From NCBI GenBank assembly GCA_021234155.1, contig JAJEKV010000017.1:16874372-16938371 (forward strand): 64,000 nt of DNA, given 5' to 3'. A model generated the notes under the pieces. That model ran no database searches, had not been told where the DNA came from, and worked only from the letters and a program-made list of their open reading frames with translations. Of the stretch, positions 45,601 through 54,309 are shown one piece after another. Source of the stretch: Isoetes taiwanensis (taxonomy: Eukaryota; Streptophyta; Lycopodiopsida; Isoetales; Isoetaceae). How positions within the stretch are numbered: position 1 is the stretch's first letter; each line of letters opens with the position of its first letter. The translations under genes were made by a program, and so were the position numbers.

Positions 45601-46056
45601 TCACCTTCTTTGGCCGGTAAGGTTGTTGGGAAGGAGTTTTCCGTGGCGCCACTTTATGCGCCACAATATTCCAGTTCGATGATCAGTATTGTGGTAGCGG
45701 TGGGACACTTCTGGATCCAACGGCCCGACCGCCGTTCCCCCACCCACAGGCGGAGACATTGGAGGAAGCCGTCGGGTCATCGTCGTGTGGCCCGGGTTGA
45801 TGTCATCCATGTCCGCACGCGAGTCACGGCCATTCGGTTCTTGTGTAATGAGTGGATTACGTGTTGAAACCCGGGGGAGGGGTTCTACACACGGCCGGTG
45901 CTTTGGCGGTTGACCGGGGGGCCATGGTGCCCGGTGGCTCATGAATCGGGCTATCTCCTCGTCTCGGGCGTTGGGACCACTATTGCATTCCCAAACGTTT
46001 GGCGGTGGTAGGGGAGGAAGAAGCTGCAGACTATGGAAGTGCGGCATGACCGGCAT
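45601..46056 (-). CDS. Low-confidence ORF, Pro-rich, unknown
   Basis: 151 codons: MPVMPHFHSLQLLPPLPPPN, later SHRAPWPPGQPPKHRPCVEP and NPLITQEPNGRDSRADMDD. Composition is biased and there is no known domain. The opposite frame (45559-45867) is equally open. It lies just upstream of the H3-like ORF. Confidence 0.2.
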   Translation of the reverse strand: MPVMPHFHSLQLLPPLPPPNVWECNSGPNARDEEIARFMSHRAPWPPGQPPKHRPCVEPLPRVSTRNPLITQEPNGRDSRADMDDINPGHTTMTRRLPPMSPPVGGGTAVGPLDPEVSHRYHNTDHRTGILWRIKWRHGKLLPNNLTGQRR

Positions 46057-46178
46057 CGGCTGGTCGGCATGATCAGCCCAGGATCGAGACGGGCCGACAA
46101 GATCGACATCGGTGGTCCGGCAAGATCAGCGAGGATCGGCCGCCCGGCAAGATCATCATCGGTGGACCAGCATGTTGA

Positions 46179-46757
46179 TCCGGGAACCCTAGTTCGAGTG
46201 GAGCAGTACTAGAAAGCCCCGTGAAAGCTGAAATCCGGCCGAAGAAATCCGAGCGGCCAAAGCCTCCTAGGCTTGTTCCTAGTGCGAGACAAGCTGGAGA
46301 GAGATGCGGGCAAAGGAGACCCGATAAGCTTGGTAATAAGCGGAAGCCTAAGGAAGGGGAGCCTAGTGTTAGATATGGTGGCCCTGAGAAGATGAAGGGT
46401 GCTCCTCCTGGCACTCAGGCTTTGAGGGAGATTAGGTACTGGCAGGCACGCACCCAGCCTCTGATTCCCAAGCTTGCCTTCGCTAGAATGGTCAGGTTTG
46501 AGATGCAGGAAATTATTGAGAGGAGGAAGGAATCAAGAAGGAGGAGGAGGGACAGAGCACCAGACTTCGTCCCGATGGTGGAGGAGGAGGTGAATAGAAT
46601 CCAGGCAGAGGCCTTGGACATACTGCAAGAGGCAGCAAAGGCTCATCTAGTTAGCCTCTTTGAGGACAGTGTCCGCTGTTGTGTGCACAGAGGACGTGTT
46701 ACTGTGCAGGGCAACGATTATGCCTTAGCTAGATACTTCCGTGGATGCCTCCCTTAG
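46179..46757 (+). CDS. Divergent histone H3-like protein, uninterrupted
   Basis: Open from 46179 to the stop at 46757 (192 codons). There is no ATG in the first 40 codons, so the true start may be in an upstream exon or the GTG at 46221 marks only the frame. After a basic Pro-rich tail come PPGTQALREIRYWQARTQPL and IPKLAFARMV (alphaN-alpha1; 12 of 20 identical to H3 over LREIR..LAF), then an approximately 20-residue Arg/Glu-rich insertion. ALDILQEAAKAHLVSLFED (12 of 15 in LQEAA..FED), VHRGRVTVQG and YALARYFRG follow. All histone-fold elements are present; the insertion before loop 1 is unusual. No canonical ARTKQ tail was found. Likely nuclear and DNA-binding by homology. Confidence 0.85.
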   Translation, partial: SGNPSSSGAVLESPVKAEIRPKKSERPKPPRLVPSARQAGERCGQRRPDKLGNKRKPKEGEPSVRYGGPEKMKGAPPGTQALREIRYWQARTQPLIPKLAFARMVRFEMQEIIERRKESRRRRRDRAPDFVPMVEEEVNRIQAEALDILQEAAKAHLVSLFEDSVRCCVHRGRVTVQGNDYALARYFRGCLP

Positions 46758-46879
46758 CATCCTTTTGTAACACTTTTTTGTTTTCTAATATATGAGTGTT
46801 TTAGTATTTATCGTGATGAGTGTTTTATATTTATCTGTAATTATTTGCTATTCTATTTATTTGCTATTCTATTTTCTGT

Positions 46880-47045
46880 GGGAAGATCTATTTCGCACCG
46901 TCGCCACGGTGCGAAAATGACTATTCCACATTCTTTGGGAAGGTCTATTTCGCACCGTGGCCACGGTGCAAAAATAGTGGTTCCAAAGTTTTTGGAGGGC
47001 GCAATTTCGCACCGTGACTACGGTGCGAAACAGACTATTCCACAC
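46880..47045. repeat. Palindrome array C, 3 units
   Basis: TTTCGCACCGTGG/CCACGGTGCGAAA-type palindromes with a linker of type GACTATTCCACATTCTTTGG, period about 58 bases, 120 bases after the H3-like stop. Confidence 0.9.
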
Positions 47046-47159
47046 ATTGCGAAGAGAATGCTGAACTGAATAGACAGATCACATGTATCACTTATGGTTA
47101 CATACTTATAACTCATATAAGAGGCATAGCATGTACATAGAACTCATATAAGAGGCATA

Positions 47160-47300
47160 GCATACATGAATGAAGAAGCTTATTCGCGATCGGGATCGTC
47201 ATGAAAAGGTAGTTGAGTGATGCGATTAATCTCATAGACGCCACGCTCTGGAACCCTCCAAAGGTGGATAACAACACGATAAAACCCTCCGGAAGAGCGA
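47160..47300 (-). CDS. Small ORF of orphan family S, copy 2 (partial)
   Basis: One minus-strand frame reads GGFYRVVIHLWRVPERGVYE then INRITQLPFHDDPDRE and a stop. It matches the ends of the ORFs at 47593-47842 and 21094-21414. The 5' part is in another frame or missing. Confidence 0.45.
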
Positions 47301-47592
47301 TTTGACCCTCGCTACCCCTTCCGGCCGAGGGGATCAAGGGGATACCCTATGAGAACATCTATAAAGATCATTATATGTCATAGTGCAAGTAATGGAGTCC
47401 ATATCTTGGGGACGAGGAGGCGAGAGACATAGCAAATGGGCATATACGCATTGAGTGGAACCGTACTTATATCGAACAAAATTATTGACATGCCTTTGTA
47501 AAAGCATTATTGGTTATACATACGAGCATAATGTATAGAATACACATGTATATAATGTACGTATATAGCGTATATACATTCTGAGTATTGAT

Positions 47593-47842
47593 TTAGGGGG
47601 ACTCTTCTGAGTCATTGTCACCAGGCACCCCAGTGATCTTTTCTATCATGTACATTTGATGCTCTCTATTCCATATTAGATGGATGATAACATCGAAGGG
47701 ATCAGGATAATAGCGAGGATTGAGAGCGGCAGTGGTCATCCAGTCTTCCATGGGTATTTCTCGCTCGCGACACTGCTTGAAATTTTCGTGATTCATCTTG
47801 CAGGTAATGGAATCACGTTCAGGACCAGAATGAGACCACATG
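47593..47842 (-). CDS. Small ORF of orphan family S, copy 1
   Basis: 82 codons from the ATG at 47842: MWSHSGPERDSITCKMNHEN, CREREIPMEDWM, PFDVIIHLIWNREHQMYMIE, ending GDNDSEESP. A TATAAATA box on the minus strand at 47886-47893 lies about 45 bases upstream. Shared family pattern: hxhhIHLxWxxExxxYxIxxIT. Function unknown. Confidence 0.55.
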
Positions 47843-48195
47843 GCTAGACGGAGGCCAATATTGCTGCACTCGGCAATTTGATGTATATTTATACCCACCA
47901 AAATTATTGATGGTATATACATAGAAATTATTGATGGTATATACATACCAAAATTATTATTATATACATACTTGTATGGTACTCGTATGCTACATGAGCT
48001 ACAATATATAAATATAATGTACGCATATAGCATACATACCTGATTTCTCTTTAAATAGGCATCTATGCCTTCATTGTCTTTGTCTGCTTCTTGTTTGCAT
48101 GCTCCTTGCCTCCCTGTCCGCTTCTTGTTGCTCTTTGCCTGCCTGTCTGCTTGCTCCACTAGTTGTTCCTTGTCTGCTCCACTAGTTTCTTGCAA

Positions 48196-48813
48196 ATGGT
48201 AACTTTGCAAGAACATCCTCGATGGGCTGATCCGGAATACCTGCAAGCGTGCGGCAGAGTTAATACGTGCACTTTTGATGATTTTTTTAACAACTTTTGG
48301 GAGCATCGATGGCGTCACGGTCCAACCACAGAGCTTGCAAGGCAGCTGATCAACTTCATTATCGATCGCTATACTCGTCATCTCCCTCCACTGGAGGAGA
48401 TCAATTCGAGTGAAGCAAGGTTCACTCTAAGTGCTTTGGGACTTCTTGAACCCCCCTCAGATTTAGAAGATAGGCTAGAACAGTTGAAGGACATGCTTTT
48501 CCATGGTTTCATGGCCTACTCTCTGGATCAGTATGTGCCTCTGGTCATTCCTACTAATGAGAAGAATAGGATTTATATCCTCATTGAACTTTACGACTTC
48601 CATTACAAATCTTTTGTGGATATTGGTAAGCTCCTATTCCGTTCCCTTGACTTCAACATCCTGTGGTTACTGTCTAGATTCCCCACCTGGGATACAATTC
48701 CTTGGGATACACGTGACCTATGGCTACATAGCACACAGCACATATCACAGGTGAAGATACTCCACTGGACTGGTATAAAGATTTTCATAGAAATTAAGTA
48801 TATAAGCAAGTGA
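48196..48813 (+). CDS. Orphan protein, family L, copy 1
   Basis: 205 codons from ATG 48196. This start is chosen because it shares context GCAAATG with the paralog at 49573. Motifs: EHRWRHGPTTELARQLINFI, HLPPLEEINSSEARF, LGLLEPPSDL, then LLFRSLDFN and LSRFPTWDTI. No known domain. Mostly helical by appearance, acidic and aromatic. A possible splice donor (CAG|GTGAAG) near 48752 could replace the last 20 codons. Confidence 0.6.
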   Translation: MVTLQEHPRWADPEYLQACGRVNTCTFDDFFNNFWEHRWRHGPTTELARQLINFIIDRYTRHLPPLEEINSSEARFTLSALGLLEPPSDLEDRLEQLKDMLFHGFMAYSLDQYVPLVIPTNEKNRIYILIELYDFHYKSFVDIGKLLFRSLDFNILWLLSRFPTWDTIPWDTRDLWLHSTQHISQVKILHWTGIKIFIEIKYISK

Positions 48814-48944
48814 TTTCCGTGTAGTTAAGTAACATCCTCATATTATCATATGTATTATCTTGGCAATCTTACACTTTTAGTGTAATTGAATGGTTTCTTC
48901 TACCATTTTCCTTGTATTTTCTCATGTGAATGTTTTATTTGTGG

Positions 48945-49035
48945 TCATATTCGGGACCGTGGCCACGGTGTGAAATCGCCTCACTTAAAAATTATTGAAG
49001 GGCCTATTTCGCACCGTGGCTACAGTGCGAAATAC
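48945..49035. repeat. Palindrome array D, 2 units
   Basis: Two palindromes of the TTTCGCACCGTGG type separated by AAAATTATTGAAGGGCCTA, the same linker as array E. They lie between the two family L genes. Confidence 0.9.
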
Positions 49036-49084
49036 GTGGACCCAGTTTAGTTGCGGGCCCATCTTTCGCCACCACCAAAGGGTA

Positions 49085-49570
49085 TAATACTTCAGCATTA
49101 TTGGTATTATTCTTCAACTTTCTTGGTATTATACTTCAACAGTATTTGTATTATACTTCAACATTATTGGATTCGTAGCTATAAATTCTTTCACCTTGCT
49201 TTCACTTCTCACCTTTGTTCCATGTTTTCACATTGCTTTCACTTCTCGTGTTCTCACCTTGCTTTCACTTCTCACCTTGTGTTCCTTGCTCTAGATCTTG
49301 CTACTTGATCTTGTTCCTTGCTTCCTTGTTCCATGATCTTCCTTGTTCCCTGCTTCTTGCTACTTGATCTTGATCCTTGTTCCTTGCTACTTCATCTACC
49401 TGGTTCTTGCTACTTGGTCTTCCTTGTTCCTTGATCTTTTGCTCCTTGATCTTCCTTGTTCCTTGCTTCTTCCTACTTGATCTTGATCCTTGTTCCTTGC
49501 TACTTGGTCTTCTTCCTTGCTTCTTGCTCCTTGTTCCTTGCTCTGCTCCTTGTTCCTTGCTTGCTTGTGC
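49085..49570. repeat. Low-complexity leader of the second family L gene
   Basis: 49090-49165 repeats TATTATACTTCAACATTATT-like units. 49280-49570 is a run of CTTGTTCCTTGCT/ACTTGATCTTG units. A weaker version (48070-48190) precedes the first family L gene, suggesting a duplicated pyrimidine-rich 5' leader. Leu-rich ORFs across it are artefacts of composition. Confidence 0.7.
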
Positions 49571-49572
49571 AA

Positions 49573-50166
49573 ATGATTGGATTCAATCCTCCCTGGGCTA
49601 CTCCAGAAGGCCTGCAAGCATGCCCCAGGCATTCTGTGCGGCCTGGAATGGATGAGCTATGGGACCATTTCTTGGAGTGGAGGTTGCGCCACAGTCCCAC
49701 CAAGGAGCTTACAATGGAGTTGATCAACTTCATTCTGGAGCGATTTGATTGTGGTCATGAGCCACTGATGGAAATTAATCCATCTGAATGTTATAGGAGA
49801 CTTGCAATGAGGGGACTTCTTGAGCCCCCTCCTTATCTGGACGAGATGCTACAGCAATTGAGGCATCTTCTTCGTGCTGGATATTTAGCACACTCTCTGG
49901 ATGCATACATATCAGAGTTCATTCATGAAATTAACCGGGGACAGATGTATGGCCTTATTAGGGTGTACTACAACGAGTACAACGGTTTTGTGGAGTTGGG
50001 TCCGCTCTTCTTCCGTGAGTATCATCCTGTGGAATTACTTTTTCTAATGACTAGGTACCCCATATGGTGGGAAGAATGTTTGGGAGGGCGTGAGCTCTTG
50101 ACTCCTAACCCAGATGCATGGGTTAGACCTCGCAGGGGAGGGGAAAGGGGAAGGGGAAGGGGTTAG
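49573..50166 (+). CDS. Orphan protein, family L, copy 2
   Basis: 197 codons from ATG 49573. Motifs parallel copy 1: WRLRHSPTKELTMELINFI, EPLMEINPSE, GLLEPPPYL, LAHSLDAYI, LFFREYHPVELLFLMTRYP. It ends with a Gly/Arg tail (RRGGERGRGRG) that copy 1 lacks and that resembles RGG nucleic-acid-binding tails. Uninterrupted. The shared pattern HxPTxEL...LINFI...LGLLEPPxxL (L or R before GLLEPP) defines the family. Function unknown. Confidence 0.65.
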   Translation: MIGFNPPWATPEGLQACPRHSVRPGMDELWDHFLEWRLRHSPTKELTMELINFILERFDCGHEPLMEINPSECYRRLAMRGLLEPPPYLDEMLQQLRHLLRAGYLAHSLDAYISEFIHEINRGQMYGLIRVYYNEYNGFVELGPLFFREYHPVELLFLMTRYPIWWEECLGGRELLTPNPDAWVRPRRGGERGRGRG

Positions 50167-50324
50167 GAACCTAGGGGAAGGTTACTAGGGACATACTGCC
50201 GTGGTCTCTAGTAACCTTTGCTATCTATCATAAATATTTCATATGATACCGTGATAATATGTTCTATAAATATTCTCTAATATGTTAATATGTTCTCTAA
50301 TATGTTAATATTCTCTAGTTACTG

Positions 50325-50760
50325 GCCCATATTTTCGCGACTTGTAGCTACGGTGCGTAAATTGATTTCAGTACAAATTATTGAAGGGCCTATTTCGCAC
50401 CGTAGCCACGGTGCGAAATCGACTGAGTTACAAAATATTGAAGGGCCTATTTTGCACCGTGGCTATGGTGCGAAATACGTGGATCCAGTTTAGTTACAGG
50501 GCCATATTTCGCGACCGCCGCCCGCGGTGCTAAATCATTTCGATTACAAATTATTGAAGGGCCTATTTTCGCGACGGTAGCCGCGGTGCGAAATCGATTC
50601 GATTACAAATTATTGAAGGGCCTATTTCGCGACAGGTGGCTACGGTGCGTAAATAATCGGATCCGATTTAGTTACAGCCCATATTTCGCGACTGCGGGTG
50701 GCCCGCGATGCAATACATGCATCCAATTTACTTACAACCAAACATTTCGCATTAATCGAG
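50325..50760. repeat. Palindrome array E, about 7 units
   Basis: The clearest array. Palindrome TTTCGCACCGTAG/CCACGGTGCGAAA, linker ATTATTGAAGGGCCTA or CAGTTTAGTTACAGGGCC, period about 60 bases. It lies between the second family L gene and the 3' end of the minus-strand transposase-like gene. Confidence 0.9.
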
Positions 50761-50894
50761 CACTATCGAACCGATAAATAAACCACCGCTTTACACGGTA
50801 GAGACGTTATCAAGAGCTCTCAATACGGACATAACCTTTGCCTTGCCTACATCTCATTGATCTCCACTCCCTTGATCGCTCAACGGTTATGGAC

Positions 50895-51215
50895 TTATAC
50901 CAAGCTGCCCTTTTTTTCCCCTTTGGGTTTTTGTCTAAACAACTTAGCAAGTGTTGATTCACTCTCGGTTCGCGTGATTTCTTCACCCACTTGCACACGA
51001 TCCTTCGTAAAACCATTGACACATCTGCTGCAAGGAATTCCCAACCGAACCTCGTGTTGAGTGAAACGGAAGAATGCATTCTTTGCTTGCTTATGGGACT
51101 TCTCCATTCCCCGTATTCCAAATTCCCGGGCTTCCATACTCCCCGACAAACCACACGCCATGTGCTTAACAGAATATGGACATAGTGAGTCAAATTGGCC
51201 TCACCCCATGCCGCC
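50895..51215 (-). pseudogene. C-terminal part of the transposase-like gene
   Basis: One frame reads MEAREFGIRGMEKSHKQAKN, AFFRFTQHEV and SRCVNGFTKDRVQVGEEITR. The ME.RE...MEKSHKQAK pattern recalls the conserved end of some eukaryotic cut-and-paste transposases, but I cannot assign a superfamily. A neighbouring frame is open over the same bases, so the exact frame is uncertain. Confidence 0.35.
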
Positions 51216-51441
51216 GGGGGAAAGACTTAGTGAAGTTTGTGACTGCCTCGGAATTTGGCAACATCATTTTCCTGCACTACCTTTTTTTACGCATTTCCTT
51301 TACCAAGTCTGGAGAAATCCTCGCCATGCCTTGATTTTTTTGCGTGATCCGCCACGATCATTTCGATCATCCTCGGTGCAATAAGATCCTTGTAAGCTTC
51401 CCAAACACCGATAAGTTCTCTTTCGCAGGAGGCAAAACCTC

Positions 51442-51843
51442 TTAGCCTTTGGACCACCCATACTTTGGTTTCGGGGAACCTTGCTCGGATACCTTTAGAT
51501 CTTGAAGTATTTTGTAGTGCCCACCATGAAGTCCCACATTAGATAGCACCTTTTCAACTTCATGCATGGCAGCTTCCCTAGAGCTTTGGGGTGATTTATT
51601 CCAAGCAAGCGGGATACTCATGTAAACCATCTTGTCTATGATTCTCAAGAAAGCATGAAGGGTGCATATGTGTACTCTTCTTAACGGAATTGGCGTAATT
51701 GGCATCAAGGTTGTGTCCTTCTCTTCTCTATTTGGTGGCTCATCCCGGACACAGATCCTAATGTACTCTTGTCCAATCCAAATTTGAATCTCTTCTTGCA
51801 TAGAGACAGTAGGGACAAGCATGAGTAGTCTTACCAGCACCAT
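51442..51843 (-). pseudogene. Middle part of the transposase-like gene
   Basis: 133 codons: QEEIQIWIGQEYIRICVRDE, RRVHICTLHAFLRIIDKMVY and EVEKVLSNVGLHGGHYKI. The C.LH..LRI.DK block resembles a conserved helical stretch of transposase-type proteins. 51844-52190 contains continuing but frame-shifted sequence (KPDEMELVKGEKYERVSRV). Confidence 0.35.
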
Positions 51844-52190
51844 GCTTCATTCTCATACATGCATTTTATAGTCTTCAAATCTGCAACAAGATGCCATTCA
51901 ACCTCGTACTCACCATACCAGAGGCGCAAGTTTTTCTCCCGATTCGCGGAGAGGCAATCATTGTGGGAATGGGTGTTTGATCAAAACCCATTTCAGTATA
52001 CTGTGATTTTCCTCTGGTACCTGAAATAAACCAACCCACCAAATGTGATCTTCAGACTAGACGGAAACCTTATCATCTAGATTTGACTCTTCATTCCCTG
52101 TATTCAAAGCTCACATTCATTAGACTCGTGAAACCCTCTCGTACTTCTCGCCTTTCACCAATTCCATTTCATCCGGCTTCAAAACAATTC

Positions 52191-53442
52191 TTAGTTTGCA
52201 AAGCAATCTTCTACCTTCATATCATAAAATCGAACCAAAAGCTGAAGCATTCTAGTTAAGTCTATCCAGCAATTGTTATTTTCATTAAGGCAGAAAGTAT
52301 CACCAAACTTCGACTTCTTCTTACCTTTGGTATAGGATGCCAATGTATCCAAGTTGACACTGCTGGTCAGCTGATACATATCACCAAGAAGCTCTTGCAC
52401 TTGTCATTTTCGATGACCTACAAGTCATCACACTAGTCATCCTTGGTAGTAGTATAGTTTTGGTAATGCCTTGTTGTTTAAAGCCATCCTGCAAGCACCT
52501 GAACAAAGCAATATAAGCTTGCCTACTTATTCCGACATTGTCACACAGTTCTTGCGCTGATTCTGAGGTTTGACTGTTCCCCAACTCCTGCAATAATTGA
52601 TGTACTACAGCTTTCCTAAGTTGAATGCTACCAGGAAGCTTTAACATTCTCAATACATCATCTTTAGTAACTAATTTCTTTAATAAACCGGCAATATTAG
52701 CAGGTTTTCTCTTATTTTCTTCTGCAAGATTTGGATCAACAAGCTTTTTAATAGCCATGACCCTTTTTTTTGAGCCTCCACCCTCAGGGGCTAATATATT
52801 TATGGGCTTCAGGTTTTTTGCCCTCTCCCTGATCCCCAGTGGAGTTCTTTTTAAGCCGCTTGACCCGGCTTTGTGAAGGGAATCATTTTCTTGCGCAACC
52901 CTCTTCATTCCTTGCTGCAGTGCATTCATCTCAGTCACCAATTTCTGATTTTCTACCTCCAATTCATTGAGCTTGCGGCATTGTTGAGACAGAAAGTAGT
53001 TCGCCTATTGGACCTGATTAACATCTGATAAAACTTTGCAATTGAATCCATACAAGTGGTTATACATGGCACGCAAATGTGGATCAGTATTACCATTAAC
53101 CAAATTATTACAGTAACCTAGTAACCCTTGCTGTCTCTTACAAGCAAATTCAATAAGACCGGATGCAGAGTGAAAGTTTGGATGGGCTCGAGTGAAAGGA
53201 TCACATGGATACAGTTGGCCTTTAGCCCAGAGGTCTATATTCATGGCTCCGTGGTTTCGCGAATGCATCTTCATCTATTGGTTGCTTCCAAGTGAACTTA
53301 TTCCGTAAAGGCGAGGGCATTCTTTTGGCACTTGCACTCTAAATTGACCCTCGGAATTAGTTTGATCCTGAAACAGAAGTATTAGAAGGAAGAACACTCA
53401 AAGGAATGCAATGACGACTCGGAAACCAAATACCTTTGCCAT
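52191..53442 (-). pseudogene. 5' part of the minus-strand multi-exon transposase-like gene
   Basis: Exon 1 is ATG GCA AAG (53442-53434), donor AAG|GTATTT, acceptor CTGTTTCAG at 53371. Exon 2 opens in phase: DQTNSEGQFRVQVPKECPRL, a TAG after CAA (53278), then GLIEFACKRQQGLLGYCNN and a second CAA-TAG (53003). A coiled coil (CRKLNELEVENQKLVTEMN), a basic segment, a helical domain (LLKKLVTKDDVLRMLKLPGS) and VGISRQAYIALFRCLQDGF follow. A frameshift near 52400 leads to QELLGDMYQLTSSVNLDTLA. Both stops replace a likely CAG. Position beside the inverted arm suggests the transposition gene of the block. Confidence 0.45.
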
Positions 53443-53459
53443 TGACGTTGCAAAAGACC

Positions 53460-53882
53460 GAGAACCGGAGCGGAGATTAGAATTAGGAAGATTCTTGCCA
53501 ACAAAAACGAATTTAAATTGAAAAATTTTGCTCTATTTGCCGGGCAAGAATCCGCCATAATTCAATTCAAAACTGCCCGGGGCCGATGGCAAGATCGTTG
53601 GCGATTCGATGGCGCGATGGCAAGGTCGATGGATGGCTGAGGGCAAGCTCGATCGATGGTGCTGAAGCTCGATGGCATAAGCTCGAAGGTGGGAAAACGA
53701 AAATCCTAGATATAATCATCAAATATTCAGGTCGTTAGGAAATAATGATTGCGGGGTTAGGTTCGGGGGTTAGGTTCGGAGGTTAGGTAGTTAGGTTAGG
53801 GGAGAGTGAAATTTAGGTATGGAGGGGGGAAGCTAGGTTCGGGATCCTACGTGGCGGCCCCCCTAATATATTCTTAGGAGGC
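53460..53882 (-). other. 5' flank of the transposase-like gene
   Basis: 53580-53690 has repeated GATGGC/GATCG words; 53745-53810 is a short repeat of GGTTAGGTTCGG. These probably hold the promoter; no clear TATA box chosen. Confidence 0.4.
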
Positions 53883-54309
53883 CCTTATTTGACCTCAAAA
53901 AAACTCTAATGTCTTTCAATAACCTAGCAACACACAAGGTCTACGTTTCAGAGGCCATATCCTAGTCAGATTTGACCAGGATCTTGCACAATATCATCAC
54001 GTAGATGGAGGGTGTTGACGCCAGAAGACGGACCCTCAAACCTTCTGTAAGCAGTTCGCCCCAAAGGTCCTCTCCTGAAGGCCCCTGGCCACAGACAGGC
54101 AATTCTCCCACTTCGGAACTATGAATTGACTCTGCCAATGGACTCAAAATTCGACATTAGCCTTGTCTACACGATCGACCACAGGACACTTTGCGGTTTG
54201 GTAAGTTCTCTCAGACGGATCTTAAATTGTTTTGAACCTACTCGAAGCAGGTTACTTGAACGGCGGATTCAACGGTCGGATAGGGAAACCAAGCTCCAGG
54301 AGGGGGGGC
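53883..54309 (+). repeat. Right inverted arm of the 40-54 kb block, truncated by element 4
   Basis: Reverse-complement partner of 39775-40700. It ends at the G-run AGGGGGGGC where the LTR of element 4 begins; in the left arm the sequence continues beyond the same G-run. Confidence 0.75.

Noticed and set aside
49377-49655. Leu/Cys-rich secreted-looking ORF before the second family L gene
   Set aside because: Composition of the CTTGTTCCTTGCT low-complexity run; the real start is inferred at 49573.
50325-50760. CRISPR array
   Set aside because: Period and palindromic repeats resemble one, but linkers are near copies of each other, there are no cas genes, and the setting is plant DNA.
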